Below are positions 16,737 to 24,847 of a DNA stretch of 58,165 nucleotides, piece after piece. Below the pieces are notes generated by a model, which ran no database searches, had not been told where the DNA came from, and worked only from the letters and a program-made list of their open reading frames with translations. Numbering within the stretch: the stretch's first letter is position 1; each line of letters opens with the position of its first letter. The position numbers were made by a program, and so were the translations under genes. The stretch comes from Verrucomicrobiales bacterium (GTDB lineage: Bacteria > Verrucomicrobiota > Verrucomicrobiia > Limisphaerales > UBA11320): assembly GCA_016793885.1 (NCBI GenBank), contig JAEUHE010000097.1:1-58165 (forward strand), written 5' to 3'.

Positions 16737-19631
16737 TCAGGGCTTGAGCTGCAAACGGTAGGTTCGCTGGTAGGTGCCAGCCGAAGCCGGAGCCGTATCC
16801 AGCCGGGCGGCCTGAGTCAGATGCGTGCGACTCGCGCTTGTCGCCGAATACAGCTCTCGAAATTCCCCGAGCTGGTTGTCCGCATACTGAATCACGTAGC
16901 TTCGCCCTGGCAGCATGGGCCATTCGAGCTTCACCCGCCGCTCACCCACGAGGCTAAGGTTTAAGCGCAAAACGGAGTGAGGGTCGTTCGGATCGGTCCC
17001 CGCCAGAAACTCTTCCATATTGGTGGACCGATCCCCGTCAAGATCTCCCAGCGGGCCATTGGCCCCGGCCGAGTCGGTGGGCCGAAGCCCGTGAGCGTGC
17101 TCCCAGCTATCGGGCAGACCGTCGCCATCCGAATCCAGGTCGCTAGGGAAAGCCAACCGCACCCTAACACAGCCTAACGCCACCCGCAGCTCATCCCCCA
17201 TGCGCAATTGATCACCCAGCACCGCAGTATCCAAGGAGCGGGTCATCGACTCAGGATCAAAACTCCCCTTGCCGACCAGGGCAGCCACTCGGATCGTGTC
17301 CCCGGGCAACAGATCCCCCAGGGCGACGAGCGGAATGGCGAGCTCGACATAATCTGCGTTGCTCTCGAGGGAGGCCCCATTAAAAAAGATGCTCACGGCA
17401 TTCGTCTGAGGCGAACGGTTATATTGCTGCAACCGGATGCCGGGCACTTCCGGCAAACCGGGGCGAAGATAGAAAGCTCCTTGCCCAGCGGCAAAGGCCA
17501 TCTTGGAGCGCTTGAAACCTGGCAGATTGGCGTCGGCAAACTCCTCGCCCAGCACGCAGCCGATCGCTGGCTCAAATCCGATGAAGTCCAAGTTCTCAAG
17601 GCAGTCCAGTCCATCGGCACCCTCAACCAGCGGATCCAGGAGCCCATCGCCCACGCCCGCCATGCGCGGGACCCCTTGCAACCGGGGGGAATCGATGAAG
17701 AGAAACAGGTTGGCGTTGTCGGGAATCATCAGGCCAGCAAAACCCAAGTACAGATGAGTCGAATCATTGTTCACATAAGTCCACCCAAGGTTCGAGACTT
17801 CACCATGCCGGCCCAGAATCGGCTCACCAGTGAAATCGAACTGTTGCCCGTTGATGTTGCCATCCTGATCGTTCGACGCCGTCGCCTCCACCGCAGGGCT
17901 ATTCCAGGCGGAGTGATAAATCGGCTCCAGGGGCAGGGAACGCTGGATCACCCAATTGTCAAAGACGAAGCCATTGGTGGTGACCGCCTGAATGACGGCC
18001 GTGTCCCCCGATATCTCCACGTTCAGACAATGGTTGATGCTATGGAACTGGGCACTCTGCGGATGGCGGCTCAGAAAGGAGTAAAGCCCCGCCCCGCCAC
18101 CACCAGAGACAGCGGTGTGAACCCCGTTAGTAGGAGCGAACCTTTCGTAGTTGTGCTCATGGCCGCTGAGCACCAGCTGAACCCCATACAAACGGGCGGC
18201 TGCCAGAATCGTCCCCATCATCTCGGCCTGATCAAGCACCCCGTTCACATTCCGATCCGCCAGGGCGTGCAAACCCGAGTGGGCCATTGGCGAGTGGAAA
18301 AACAAGATCTTCCAGGGCTTCCGGCTCCCCGCAAGATCATTGGTCAACCAGCGGTACTGATCGGTGCCGGTGTTGAAGTCATACACCTGGAACCACGGGT
18401 TGTACAGGGCGACAAAATGGGCGTCGCCGTGGTCAAATGAGTAGAAGTGCTCGGTCTCGGTCACGGAATTGGTCGGCAGGAAGAAGGTGCGTTGAAAACT
18501 CAGCGCGTTCGACGAGAAGTTCAACGGATCATGCTCAGGCACCCCCCCGCAGCAGTTCAGGTCATGGTTCCCGAGCGCGAAAAAGAAGGGGGTGTTCCGC
18601 ATCTGACCGGTCAACGTGAGATACTGGGCGAAAATTCGACTGTCCGGAGTACGATCGTCGAATCCGCCATAGATAATGTCGCCCGCGTGCAAAACCAGGT
18701 CCGGGTTCAAATCCGCCATGATGCGCGCGTTCAAGAACTGGGCGGCGGTGTTCTGACCGGTGTCGCCCACCAGCACGAAGCGCACCGGCCCACGCTCCTT
18801 GAAGGTCCGAAAGTAATCCATCTCCGATCGGACGACCCCCGAGGAGTCAGAGCTCTGAACACGATAAAAATAGACCGTGTCTGGCTCCAGCCCGGTGAGG
18901 GCGACCACATGTTCGTTCGTGAGCGTTGACTGCCTGGCCATGCGGCCCAGCATGGGCGAAGGCCCAAACTCGAGGGTCGTGTCCATGGCAACATCGGTCC
19001 GCCAAACGACCGTCACACTGTTGGGAGTTGTGTTCTGGATAAAGGGCCCCCGAGAAATGTTGGCGGTGAGCAGACCGCTCAGGGTCACCGGCGAAGTGCT
19101 CGGCCAACTCTGGTCGCCCTCCAAAGCGAGCACGTTTTCCCCCTGACGCAGCAGCGTACGATGCGCCGTGAGATCGATCTCGGCAGTCGTGAGAATCACC
19201 TGTTCCTCGTTGGGGAGGAACGGGTCGGGCTTGAGAACGGTCATCCCCGGCTCTTTCACCGTGGCCACGGGAAGCCCGTTGATATAGGCCTTGAAGCCCT
19301 GCTCGTGCTCCACCAGCAACCGCAACGACCGCACACCGGCCACATCTGTTACGACAAACCGCCGACGCAAAAACACGCGCGCGGGCGCCGGACGAGCCCG
19401 CACCTCCTGCAGCCCCACATGCCGATGCTCCAGATCGAAGCCGCTGCTCGCCACGGGCCAGGATGAGTCGTCGAACTCCGGCTGGGTCCAGGCCTTGGCG
19501 GGTTCGACCACCTGGAAAGGGATCTTCAGATAACTCCAGGTGTCCCCCATGTTCACCAGGGTGGAACTCGACGCCTCAGCGCAGGCCAGGACGAGGAGCA
19601 GAAGCGCGATGATGCGACAAACGGCATTCAT
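16737..19631 (-). CDS. Secreted purple-acid-phosphatase-like metallophosphoesterase
   Basis: A 964-residue exported phosphoesterase. Residues 1-20 are a signal peptide. A beta-sandwich, sugar-binding-like region covers about 25-190, and an FN3-type purple-acid-phosphatase N-domain covers about 195-280. The metal centre is complete: GDTG at 289-292, GD at 317-318, GNHD at 354-357, His446 in FFHSP and GHEHNYE at 490-496. Residues 570-850 form a second beta-rich domain, perhaps carbohydrate-binding (CBM9/DOMON-like). A thrombospondin-3 Ca-binding stretch (DSDGDGLPD, DLDGD) and an 80-residue C-terminal beta module end the protein. That tail resembles the neighbouring matrixin. It may release phosphate from organic or polysaccharide-bound esters; the substrate is unknown. 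Confidence 0.87.
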   Translation of the reverse strand: MNAVCRIIALLLLVLACAEASSSTLVNMGDTWSYLKIPFQVVEPAKAWTQPEFDDSSWPVASSGFDLEHRHVGLQEVRARPAPARVFLRRRFVVTDVAGVRSLRLLVEHEQGFKAYINGLPVATVKEPGMTVLKPDPFLPNEEQVILTTAEIDLTAHRTLLRQGENVLALEGDQSWPSTSPVTLSGLLTANISRGPFIQNTTPNSVTVVWRTDVAMDTTLEFGPSPMLGRMARQSTLTNEHVVALTGLEPDTVYFYRVQSSDSSGVVRSEMDYFRTFKERGPVRFVLVGDTGQNTAAQFLNARIMADLNPDLVLHAGDIIYGGFDDRTPDSRIFAQYLTLTGQMRNTPFFFALGNHDLNCCGGVPEHDPLNFSSNALSFQRTFFLPTNSVTETEHFYSFDHGDAHFVALYNPWFQVYDFNTGTDQYRWLTNDLAGSRKPWKILFFHSPMAHSGLHALADRNVNGVLDQAEMMGTILAAARLYGVQLVLSGHEHNYERFAPTNGVHTAVSGGGGAGLYSFLSRHPQSAQFHSINHCLNVEISGDTAVIQAVTTNGFVFDNWVIQRSLPLEPIYHSAWNSPAVEATASNDQDGNINGQQFDFTGEPILGRHGEVSNLGWTYVNNDSTHLYLGFAGLMIPDNANLFLFIDSPRLQGVPRMAGVGDGLLDPLVEGADGLDCLENLDFIGFEPAIGCVLGEEFADANLPGFKRSKMAFAAGQGAFYLRPGLPEVPGIRLQQYNRSPQTNAVSIFFNGASLESNADYVELAIPLVALGDLLPGDTIRVAALVGKGSFDPESMTRSLDTAVLGDQLRMGDELRVALGCVRVRLAFPSDLDSDGDGLPDSWEHAHGLRPTDSAGANGPLGDLDGDRSTNMEEFLAGTDPNDPHSVLRLNLSLVGERRVKLEWPMLPGRSYVIQYADNQLGEFRELYSATSASRTHLTQAARLDTAPASAGTYQRTYRLQLKP

Positions 19632-19774
19632 GATGAGATGGTGACGAACTTAGAACGCTGCGTTCGGGTTTACAAGCGCCGCATCCCTAGATCGTCCACG
19701 AAAGAGAGTATCGGCACAATCCAAGAGTCGTGGAAGCCTCTAACCCATCTAGAACAGGCGGCCCAAACCGTCGG

Positions 19775-21685
19775 CTAGGGCACTTTCACGACTCGCAGAA
19801 GCCGGTAGGGCCTACCCTCCAGCCGATAGCGCGCGAACACAGCCTCCGGCGCCAACGCCACCACGGGCGCATACTCGCGTTGGAAGACGATCCCGTCGAC
19901 GGATCCATGAACTTCATAAACCTCGTAGGGCTTCGCCTGAAAGCGCATTTCCTGCGAATCCAGGGAGACGATTCGAAAGTTGGAAGCGGCTTGAGCCGGG
20001 TTCGAGCCCAACTGGTACTCCCTCAGGTTGGTGAACCCATCGCGGTCTGGATCGGCCGATGCGGCTGCGGTTGCGCCTCCGTTAGGAAAGTAAGACCGAA
20101 TCCATTCGTCAGGCACCCCATCACGGTTTTGATCACGCTGAAAGGAAACCACCCGGATCGTCGCGTAGGCCGATGCGTTAGTGCCGTCGAAGTGCCTCAC
20201 ATAGATCCGATCATAGGCTTCACCACTCTCCAGATTCTCGATCCGCGGGGCTGCGAAAAAGCCTGCCGGGGTGAACCGAACCCGCGTGCCAGTCACCGAA
20301 AAGGATCCATTGTCCGAAGTGGCCAGAGCCGATTGGAACACCACCTGAGCTGACTGAAGATCATACCCGACAGCTTCCACCTCATTCATTCCAGCGATGT
20401 TGAGGGCGGCGCCAGGCTGCGTGACCGCATCGATGATTCGATCGTAGGAGAAGGGCGGTGTATTCCCCCGGGGCGCAACCTGAAGTATAGTCGACCGATC
20501 ATACTCGGTCAGCCGGGCGCCCCGGCCGTCGCCGTGAGCGGAGTAATACATCATCGCCTCCTTCAGCCGAGCATCGGCCTCGAAGGGATTCTCGCTGGAG
20601 TGGGCCATGCTCAGAACGTGGCCAATCTCGTGGCACAAGGTTTCGGTGAATGTGGAGAGGTTGCGCGCGGAGGGATTGACGTGCGACATCACTACAAACC
20701 CGCTTACACTCTGATGAAATTCAACCCCGGCCACGGCTCCTCCTTTTCCCCAGGTGTTCGCGGGGTTTCCCGACGAGTGATAGGCACGGCCACCGATCCC
20801 GAGAACCGAGGCCGTCGGAATGGCGCCGTGGCGATCATGGAGCTGGATGCGGATCCGGCCGTCAGAGGCTTCGATGTTCGAAGCGGCCGCTCCAAAATCC
20901 TCGAACCCTTCGAACTCAAAGGTGAAAGGGGTCACGGCCGACCAGGCCGCGAAGGCCGCGCGAACCGCCCCTAAACCCTGTTCGACGCTCATGCCCGCCG
21001 GCAGGGTGGAGACATCGACAAGGTAGGGGATGGCCTGCCCTCGGTCGGAAGCGATGAAGCGCGACGACCGCCCGCTGGCATCCGTCATCAATCCACTCAA
21101 CGGAGGAGGCGGAAGAAAATCGGCCTCGCCGGCCAGGTAAGGAGCCAACACCCCCTGGTCCGTCACATCGGATTCCGGGGACTCCGGGGCTCCTGCGGCG
21201 CAAGCTCGCATAACTAACAGCACCGGATGAATCACCTGGGTGTTAGCCAAAGCTGGCCCGGCCTGGCGCAAGCGGATCGCGCTACCCGCGCCGGTGGTGC
21301 AGCGGAGAGTTCCATCCGGACGGCGGCTCAGGAATAGCAATCGTTCCTCGCCCGGTCTGAAGAGCGGATCGTGCCCCCATTGGACCCCCCGCTGCCCGTC
21401 AAAGCCCCCGGGATGAACCAAGGTGAGCAGGGTGGGAAATCGGCCTTTGAACCGCTCTTCCACCCGGACGAAGGTCCGGGTTTGAAGCAGGCCCGCGGAG
21501 TCGCGAAAAGACTCGCAGCCGAGAATCGTGGCCCGGCAGACCGCCATCGACTCGCGAAACAGTTCCTGCGGGACCTCCACTCCTGCCCTCAAACAAGGCA
21601 CGCACAGAGCAAAAGCCAGCGTCGCGGCACACTGAACCATCCAGACCGAGCGGGACCGTAATGTGAAAGCGGTATACCACGCCAT
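19775..21685 (-). CDS. Secreted matrixin-type zinc metalloprotease
   Basis: A 636-residue exported protease with its start at 21685 (MAWYTAFTLRSRSV) and a hydrophobic signal at about 15-33. A propeptide-like region precedes the catalytic domain at about 215-400. The zinc site is HEIGHVLSMAHS at 352-363, and the Met-turn candidate is AMMYYSAHGD shortly after. Residues 525-575 form a thrombospondin-3-like Ca-binding segment (DQNRDGVPDEW, DPDRDGFTN, GSNP), followed by an 80-residue beta module ending the protein, as in the phosphatase next door. The gene is on the same strand as its neighbours with 143 bp before the phosphatase gene. Family members degrade extracellular proteins. No cysteine switch is obvious. 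Confidence 0.85.
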   Translation of the reverse strand: MAWYTAFTLRSRSVWMVQCAATLAFALCVPCLRAGVEVPQELFRESMAVCRATILGCESFRDSAGLLQTRTFVRVEERFKGRFPTLLTLVHPGGFDGQRGVQWGHDPLFRPGEERLLFLSRRPDGTLRCTTGAGSAIRLRQAGPALANTQVIHPVLLVMRACAAGAPESPESDVTDQGVLAPYLAGEADFLPPPPLSGLMTDASGRSSRFIASDRGQAIPYLVDVSTLPAGMSVEQGLGAVRAAFAAWSAVTPFTFEFEGFEDFGAAASNIEASDGRIRIQLHDRHGAIPTASVLGIGGRAYHSSGNPANTWGKGGAVAGVEFHQSVSGFVVMSHVNPSARNLSTFTETLCHEIGHVLSMAHSSENPFEADARLKEAMMYYSAHGDGRGARLTEYDRSTILQVAPRGNTPPFSYDRIIDAVTQPGAALNIAGMNEVEAVGYDLQSAQVVFQSALATSDNGSFSVTGTRVRFTPAGFFAAPRIENLESGEAYDRIYVRHFDGTNASAYATIRVVSFQRDQNRDGVPDEWIRSYFPNGGATAAASADPDRDGFTNLREYQLGSNPAQAASNFRIVSLDSQEMRFQAKPYEVYEVHGSVDGIVFQREYAPVVALAPEAVFARYRLEGRPYRLLRVVKVP

Positions 21686-21759
21686 AGTGCCTTTATTAGA
21701 GCAGAGAACCCCTCTTTTGCCCAACCCAAAATCCAGGAGTTAGCGAGGGCGACCTCCAC

Positions 21760-24144
21760 CTAAGCCCCGCGGAGCAAGGGAAGACGCACGGTAAAGACGG
21801 TCCCCTTTCCCTCCTCGCTACGCACCGTCACCGACCCATCGCACAAATCGCAGCACCGCTTTACCACCACGAGCCCCAAACCCGTCCCGCTCACCTGGCC
21901 AACGTTGTTTCCTCGATAGAAAGCGTTGAACAGCCGATTCAGATCAGCCGCCGGAATCCCAATCCCTTCATCGGAGACCTCGAACACGAGCTGACCGCCT
22001 TCGGTGATCACCCGCAAGTCAACGGGTTTGGCGACGGGCGAATACTTCACCGCGTTGCTCAGCAGGTTCGTGAGAATGTGCCGCAGCAGGCTCTCGTCGG
22101 CTCGGATCTCGCTCGGCAAATCCGGGGAGATCGCCAGCCGAATCGGAGAGGTTCGATGGGTCGCTGAGGAAACCTCATCCACCAGGCGACGACAGAAACC
22201 TCCCAATTCTAAGGCGACGGGCTTAAACTGTACCGAACCGGCGTCAACCCGGCTGAGGAGCAGCACGTCCTCCATCATGCTCGCCATTCGCCGCACGGAT
22301 TTAATGATCGCCTCCAAGTGCTCCGCTCGCTGCTGTTCTGTCAGACGTCCAAAATAGCGCACCAGGATCTCCGCTGAGGAGCCGATGATTCCCAGCGGTG
22401 TTCGAAACTCGTGGGAAACCATCGAGACGAAGTTGCTCTTCAGCTCGTTCAATTGCTTCTCCATCGCGAGCGCCCGCTTCAATTCTTGTTCCGCTTGGCG
22501 AAGCTGCCGATTCGCGCGCTCCAACTCCATGGTCCGATCACCGACCTTCTTTTCGAGAGCGGTGTTGATCTGATCTTTCTCCACAACGCTTCGATAATGC
22601 CGGGCCACCTGCCGTCGAAGAATCCAGTTGGATCCAGCCAAAATCAAGCCGATGGCCCCCGCCAGCGCCAGGGCATGCTGAAGCCCGAAGCGCGACGGTG
22701 CATGCAGGACCCGAATCCAGTGGGGACCGGGCAGTTGAAGGCGGAAGGCACGAGGCTGTTGCCACTCGTCCATCTCCACAACACAAATGCCAGTCATCTC
22801 CAAACGGCTCGCCAGACGCAGGGGCGGGGAAGGGCCAACCACCTCCGCTTCGAATATGACATCGTTGTCGCTCAAGGTGAGGATGCTGTTGGTCGAAGCC
22901 GGCAGGGACCGAGACTCGGCGGCCAGAAGATTGCCCTCAATCTTGATGACACGGGCATGATTGGTGCCGGTCAGTGCGCTCGCAGCACTGATCCGAACGG
23001 GCGTAGGAAGAACGGATTTCCCGAGCTTGCGCATCCAGGCCTCCGTCAGCATGGGCGCGAAGTCCCGGCCCAAGGCCGGATACGCGAGGACCTCCACCCG
23101 GTCGCCGGGCTCCAGGTGCCCAGGATGAGGGATGTTCAAATACAGGCCGTTCGGGTCCCTGCGAAGTGGAGATCTCGAGAGCAGAACCCCCATGCCCCCG
23201 GTCTCATCCTGAACGAAGACCCGTCCCAGACCGGAGGCCATGGTCACCACTCCTTCAATCTTAATGCGCTGGCCCACACCGGCGGCTGAGTTGAAGAACA
23301 GCACGGTGTCGATGCTTTGCGACGGACGGTCGAACCCGTTGGTGACCGCTGGTTCGATGACGCGGATCGAATTCAGATCGACTGGATAAAGGCGAACGCC
23401 CATCGCCCGGCTCTGGCTGGTCAGGTTGGCCCCCACCACCCCGGTGATCTCGACACGGGCGTCCAGCAGATGCGTGGGTAGAAAGCGGTTGGTGTAATTG
23501 GCGAGATGAGCCTCGTAACGCCCTCCGGCCTCGCCGAATTCCAACGTCAGACGATCAAACTCGGCATACATGGAACGAATGACCGACCTCACTTTGACCC
23601 GCTGACAATCCATTCGCCCGGAAATCAGCTCCTCCAAAGTGGCCTCTAGAATCGGAAGCGGGCCGGACTGGCCGGTCGGGCGCAGCTCGAAGGCCTCGAT
23701 GGAAGGCGTGAATCCGACTCGGCTCCGCCCAACGATCTCGATGACTTCACCCACACGGAAGGCCTGGGATCGATTGGTCCGAAAAACGAAGGTGGGGGCC
23801 GAGCCATCATGGACAAACAGCGCGTCCCACTGCGAGTCGTAGAGCGTCACTGTCGCGGCGACCCGCACCGGATGCCCCCGATCCGCCTCCACTCGCGATA
23901 ACTCACGCAGCTGACCTAGGTTGGTAATCAGCGAAAGCGGCCGAAGCGGGGCCGCCACGGCCGCCGACCGCGGACGCTGGACTTGCCCCCAGGAGGCAGA
24001 TGCGCCCAACAGACACAGGAGAATCCACGCCCAGAGCCAGAACCCGGCACGCCGGGCGGCTTCAGGAAATCCGTGAGCGTGTGCTGAGCACTTCGATGGC
24101 GCGCAAGGTGGCGGCATTTCGACTCTCGATTCCCAGTTTCTCAA
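21760..24144 (-). CDS. Membrane sensor histidine kinase with large OB-fold-like sensor domain
   Basis: A 794-residue kinase. Helix one is at about 36-53 and helix two at about 496-515. Between them lie some 440 periplasmic residues with three similar beta units (VRVAATVTLY...VGEVIEIVGR, VKVRSVIRS...ARVEITGVV, IKIEGVVTM...GDRVEVLAYP), best described as repeated OB-like folds. A coiled coil precedes the kinase core: His578 in SHEFRTPLG, N-box NLLSNAVKYSP, G1 DEGIGIP and G2 GTGLGL. The gene begins inside the end of the response-regulator gene (overlap 83 bp, or 56 bp if the Met at 24117 is used), so the two form a coupled pair. The ligand is unknown. Confidence 0.85.
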   Translation of the reverse strand: MRNWESRVEMPPPCAPSKCSAHAHGFPEAARRAGFWLWAWILLCLLGASASWGQVQRPRSAAVAAPLRPLSLITNLGQLRELSRVEADRGHPVRVAATVTLYDSQWDALFVHDGSAPTFVFRTNRSQAFRVGEVIEIVGRSRVGFTPSIEAFELRPTGQSGPLPILEATLEELISGRMDCQRVKVRSVIRSMYAEFDRLTLEFGEAGGRYEAHLANYTNRFLPTHLLDARVEITGVVGANLTSQSRAMGVRLYPVDLNSIRVIEPAVTNGFDRPSQSIDTVLFFNSAAGVGQRIKIEGVVTMASGLGRVFVQDETGGMGVLLSRSPLRRDPNGLYLNIPHPGHLEPGDRVEVLAYPALGRDFAPMLTEAWMRKLGKSVLPTPVRISAASALTGTNHARVIKIEGNLLAAESRSLPASTNSILTLSDNDVIFEAEVVGPSPPLRLASRLEMTGICVVEMDEWQQPRAFRLQLPGPHWIRVLHAPSRFGLQHALALAGAIGLILAGSNWILRRQVARHYRSVVEKDQINTALEKKVGDRTMELERANRQLRQAEQELKRALAMEKQLNELKSNFVSMVSHEFRTPLGIIGSSAEILVRYFGRLTEQQRAEHLEAIIKSVRRMASMMEDVLLLSRVDAGSVQFKPVALELGGFCRRLVDEVSSATHRTSPIRLAISPDLPSEIRADESLLRHILTNLLSNAVKYSPVAKPVDLRVITEGGQLVFEVSDEGIGIPAADLNRLFNAFYRGNNVGQVSGTGLGLVVVKRCCDLCDGSVTVRSEEGKGTVFTVRLPLLRGA

Positions 24145-24709
24145 AAATATGCTCCAGGTGCTTCTTCACAGTGCTCTCCACCATCCCCAAAATGATGGCC
24201 ACTTCGGCATTGGTCTTGCCTTGCGCCACCCATAGCAGCACCTCCGATTCACGAGGAGTCAAGCCCAGCGCCTCCAAGGGCTTGGCGCTCGAGAAATCAG
24301 GCTGGAACTCCACCGCGGCTTGGGCCGCCTCCGCTTGCTGCCGGGCCCGATCCAGACGCGATTGAATGGCCGACAACAAATCATCGATGGCCACCGGCTT
24401 CGTCAGGTAGTCATCGGCACCCAGGTTCATCCCCAGCCGGATGTCCGGTTTTTCGCCCTTGGCCGTCAGAAAGATGAACGGAGTCGCCTTGGTCGATTCC
24501 TGCTTCCTCAGGGTCTCCAGCACCCCATAGCCATCCAACTCCGGCATCATGACGTCGCATAAGACCAAATCCGGGTTCTCCGCTCGCGCCTTGTCGACGC
24601 CAACCCGCCCGTTTTCGGCGGAAATGACCCGAAAGCCTTCCATGGACAGAACGGTTTCCATGTTCCGTCGCATCTGTGGCTCATCTTCGATCAATAATAT
24701 GCTGATCAT
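24062..24709 (-). CDS. NarL/FixJ-type response regulator
   Basis: A cytoplasmic DNA-binding regulator of 215 residues. The receiver domain is at 1-120 with acidic residues near 8-10, phospho-acceptor Asp52 (LCDVMMPELDGYG), Thr in FIFLTAKGE and the switch Lys in TKP. A LuxR-type HTH occupies about 148-208 (LTPRESEVLLWVAQGKTNAEVA). Cognate partner: the overlapping histidine kinase gene downstream. The gene is divergent from the pyrophosphatase gene, and a perfect inverted repeat in the shared intergenic region is a plausible binding site, though nothing here proves it. Confidence 0.92.
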   Translation of the reverse strand: MISILLIEDEPQMRRNMETVLSMEGFRVISAENGRVGVDKARAENPDLVLCDVMMPELDGYGVLETLRKQESTKATPFIFLTAKGEKPDIRLGMNLGADDYLTKPVAIDDLLSAIQSRLDRARQQAEAAQAAVEFQPDFSSAKPLEALGLTPRESEVLLWVAQGKTNAEVAIILGMVESTVKKHLEHIFEKLGIESRNAATLRAIEVLSTRSRIS

Positions 24710-24772
24710 AACCTATTTCGCCCAAGTAATTTAGACACTCGGCAGCCTAACTCAAAACGACCCCTATGAGGA

Positions 24773-24790
24773 ATACGTCTTTCGACGTAT
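24773..24790. promoter_or_regulatory. Inverted repeat between response regulator and pyrophosphatase genes
   Basis: ATACGTC (24773-24779) and GACGTAT (24784-24790) are perfect inverted copies around TTTC. The site lies 63 bp before the response-regulator start and 57 bp before the pyrophosphatase start. The geometry fits an operator for a dimeric regulator such as the adjacent LuxR-type protein. This is inference only. A short hairpin in the 5-prime leader is the alternative. Confidence 0.4.
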
Positions 24791-24847
24791 CTTCGCAAAT
24801 AGTTTGGCAAACCAGGCCGAAGTCTGTCAAAAAAGGACCGTAAGCCT

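Noticed and set aside
17208..18440. Open plus frame of 410 codons
   Set aside because: Antisense to the metallophosphoesterase, which has all metal motifs.
22411..23289. Open plus frame of 292 codons
   Set aside because: Antisense to the histidine kinase; no recognisable domain.
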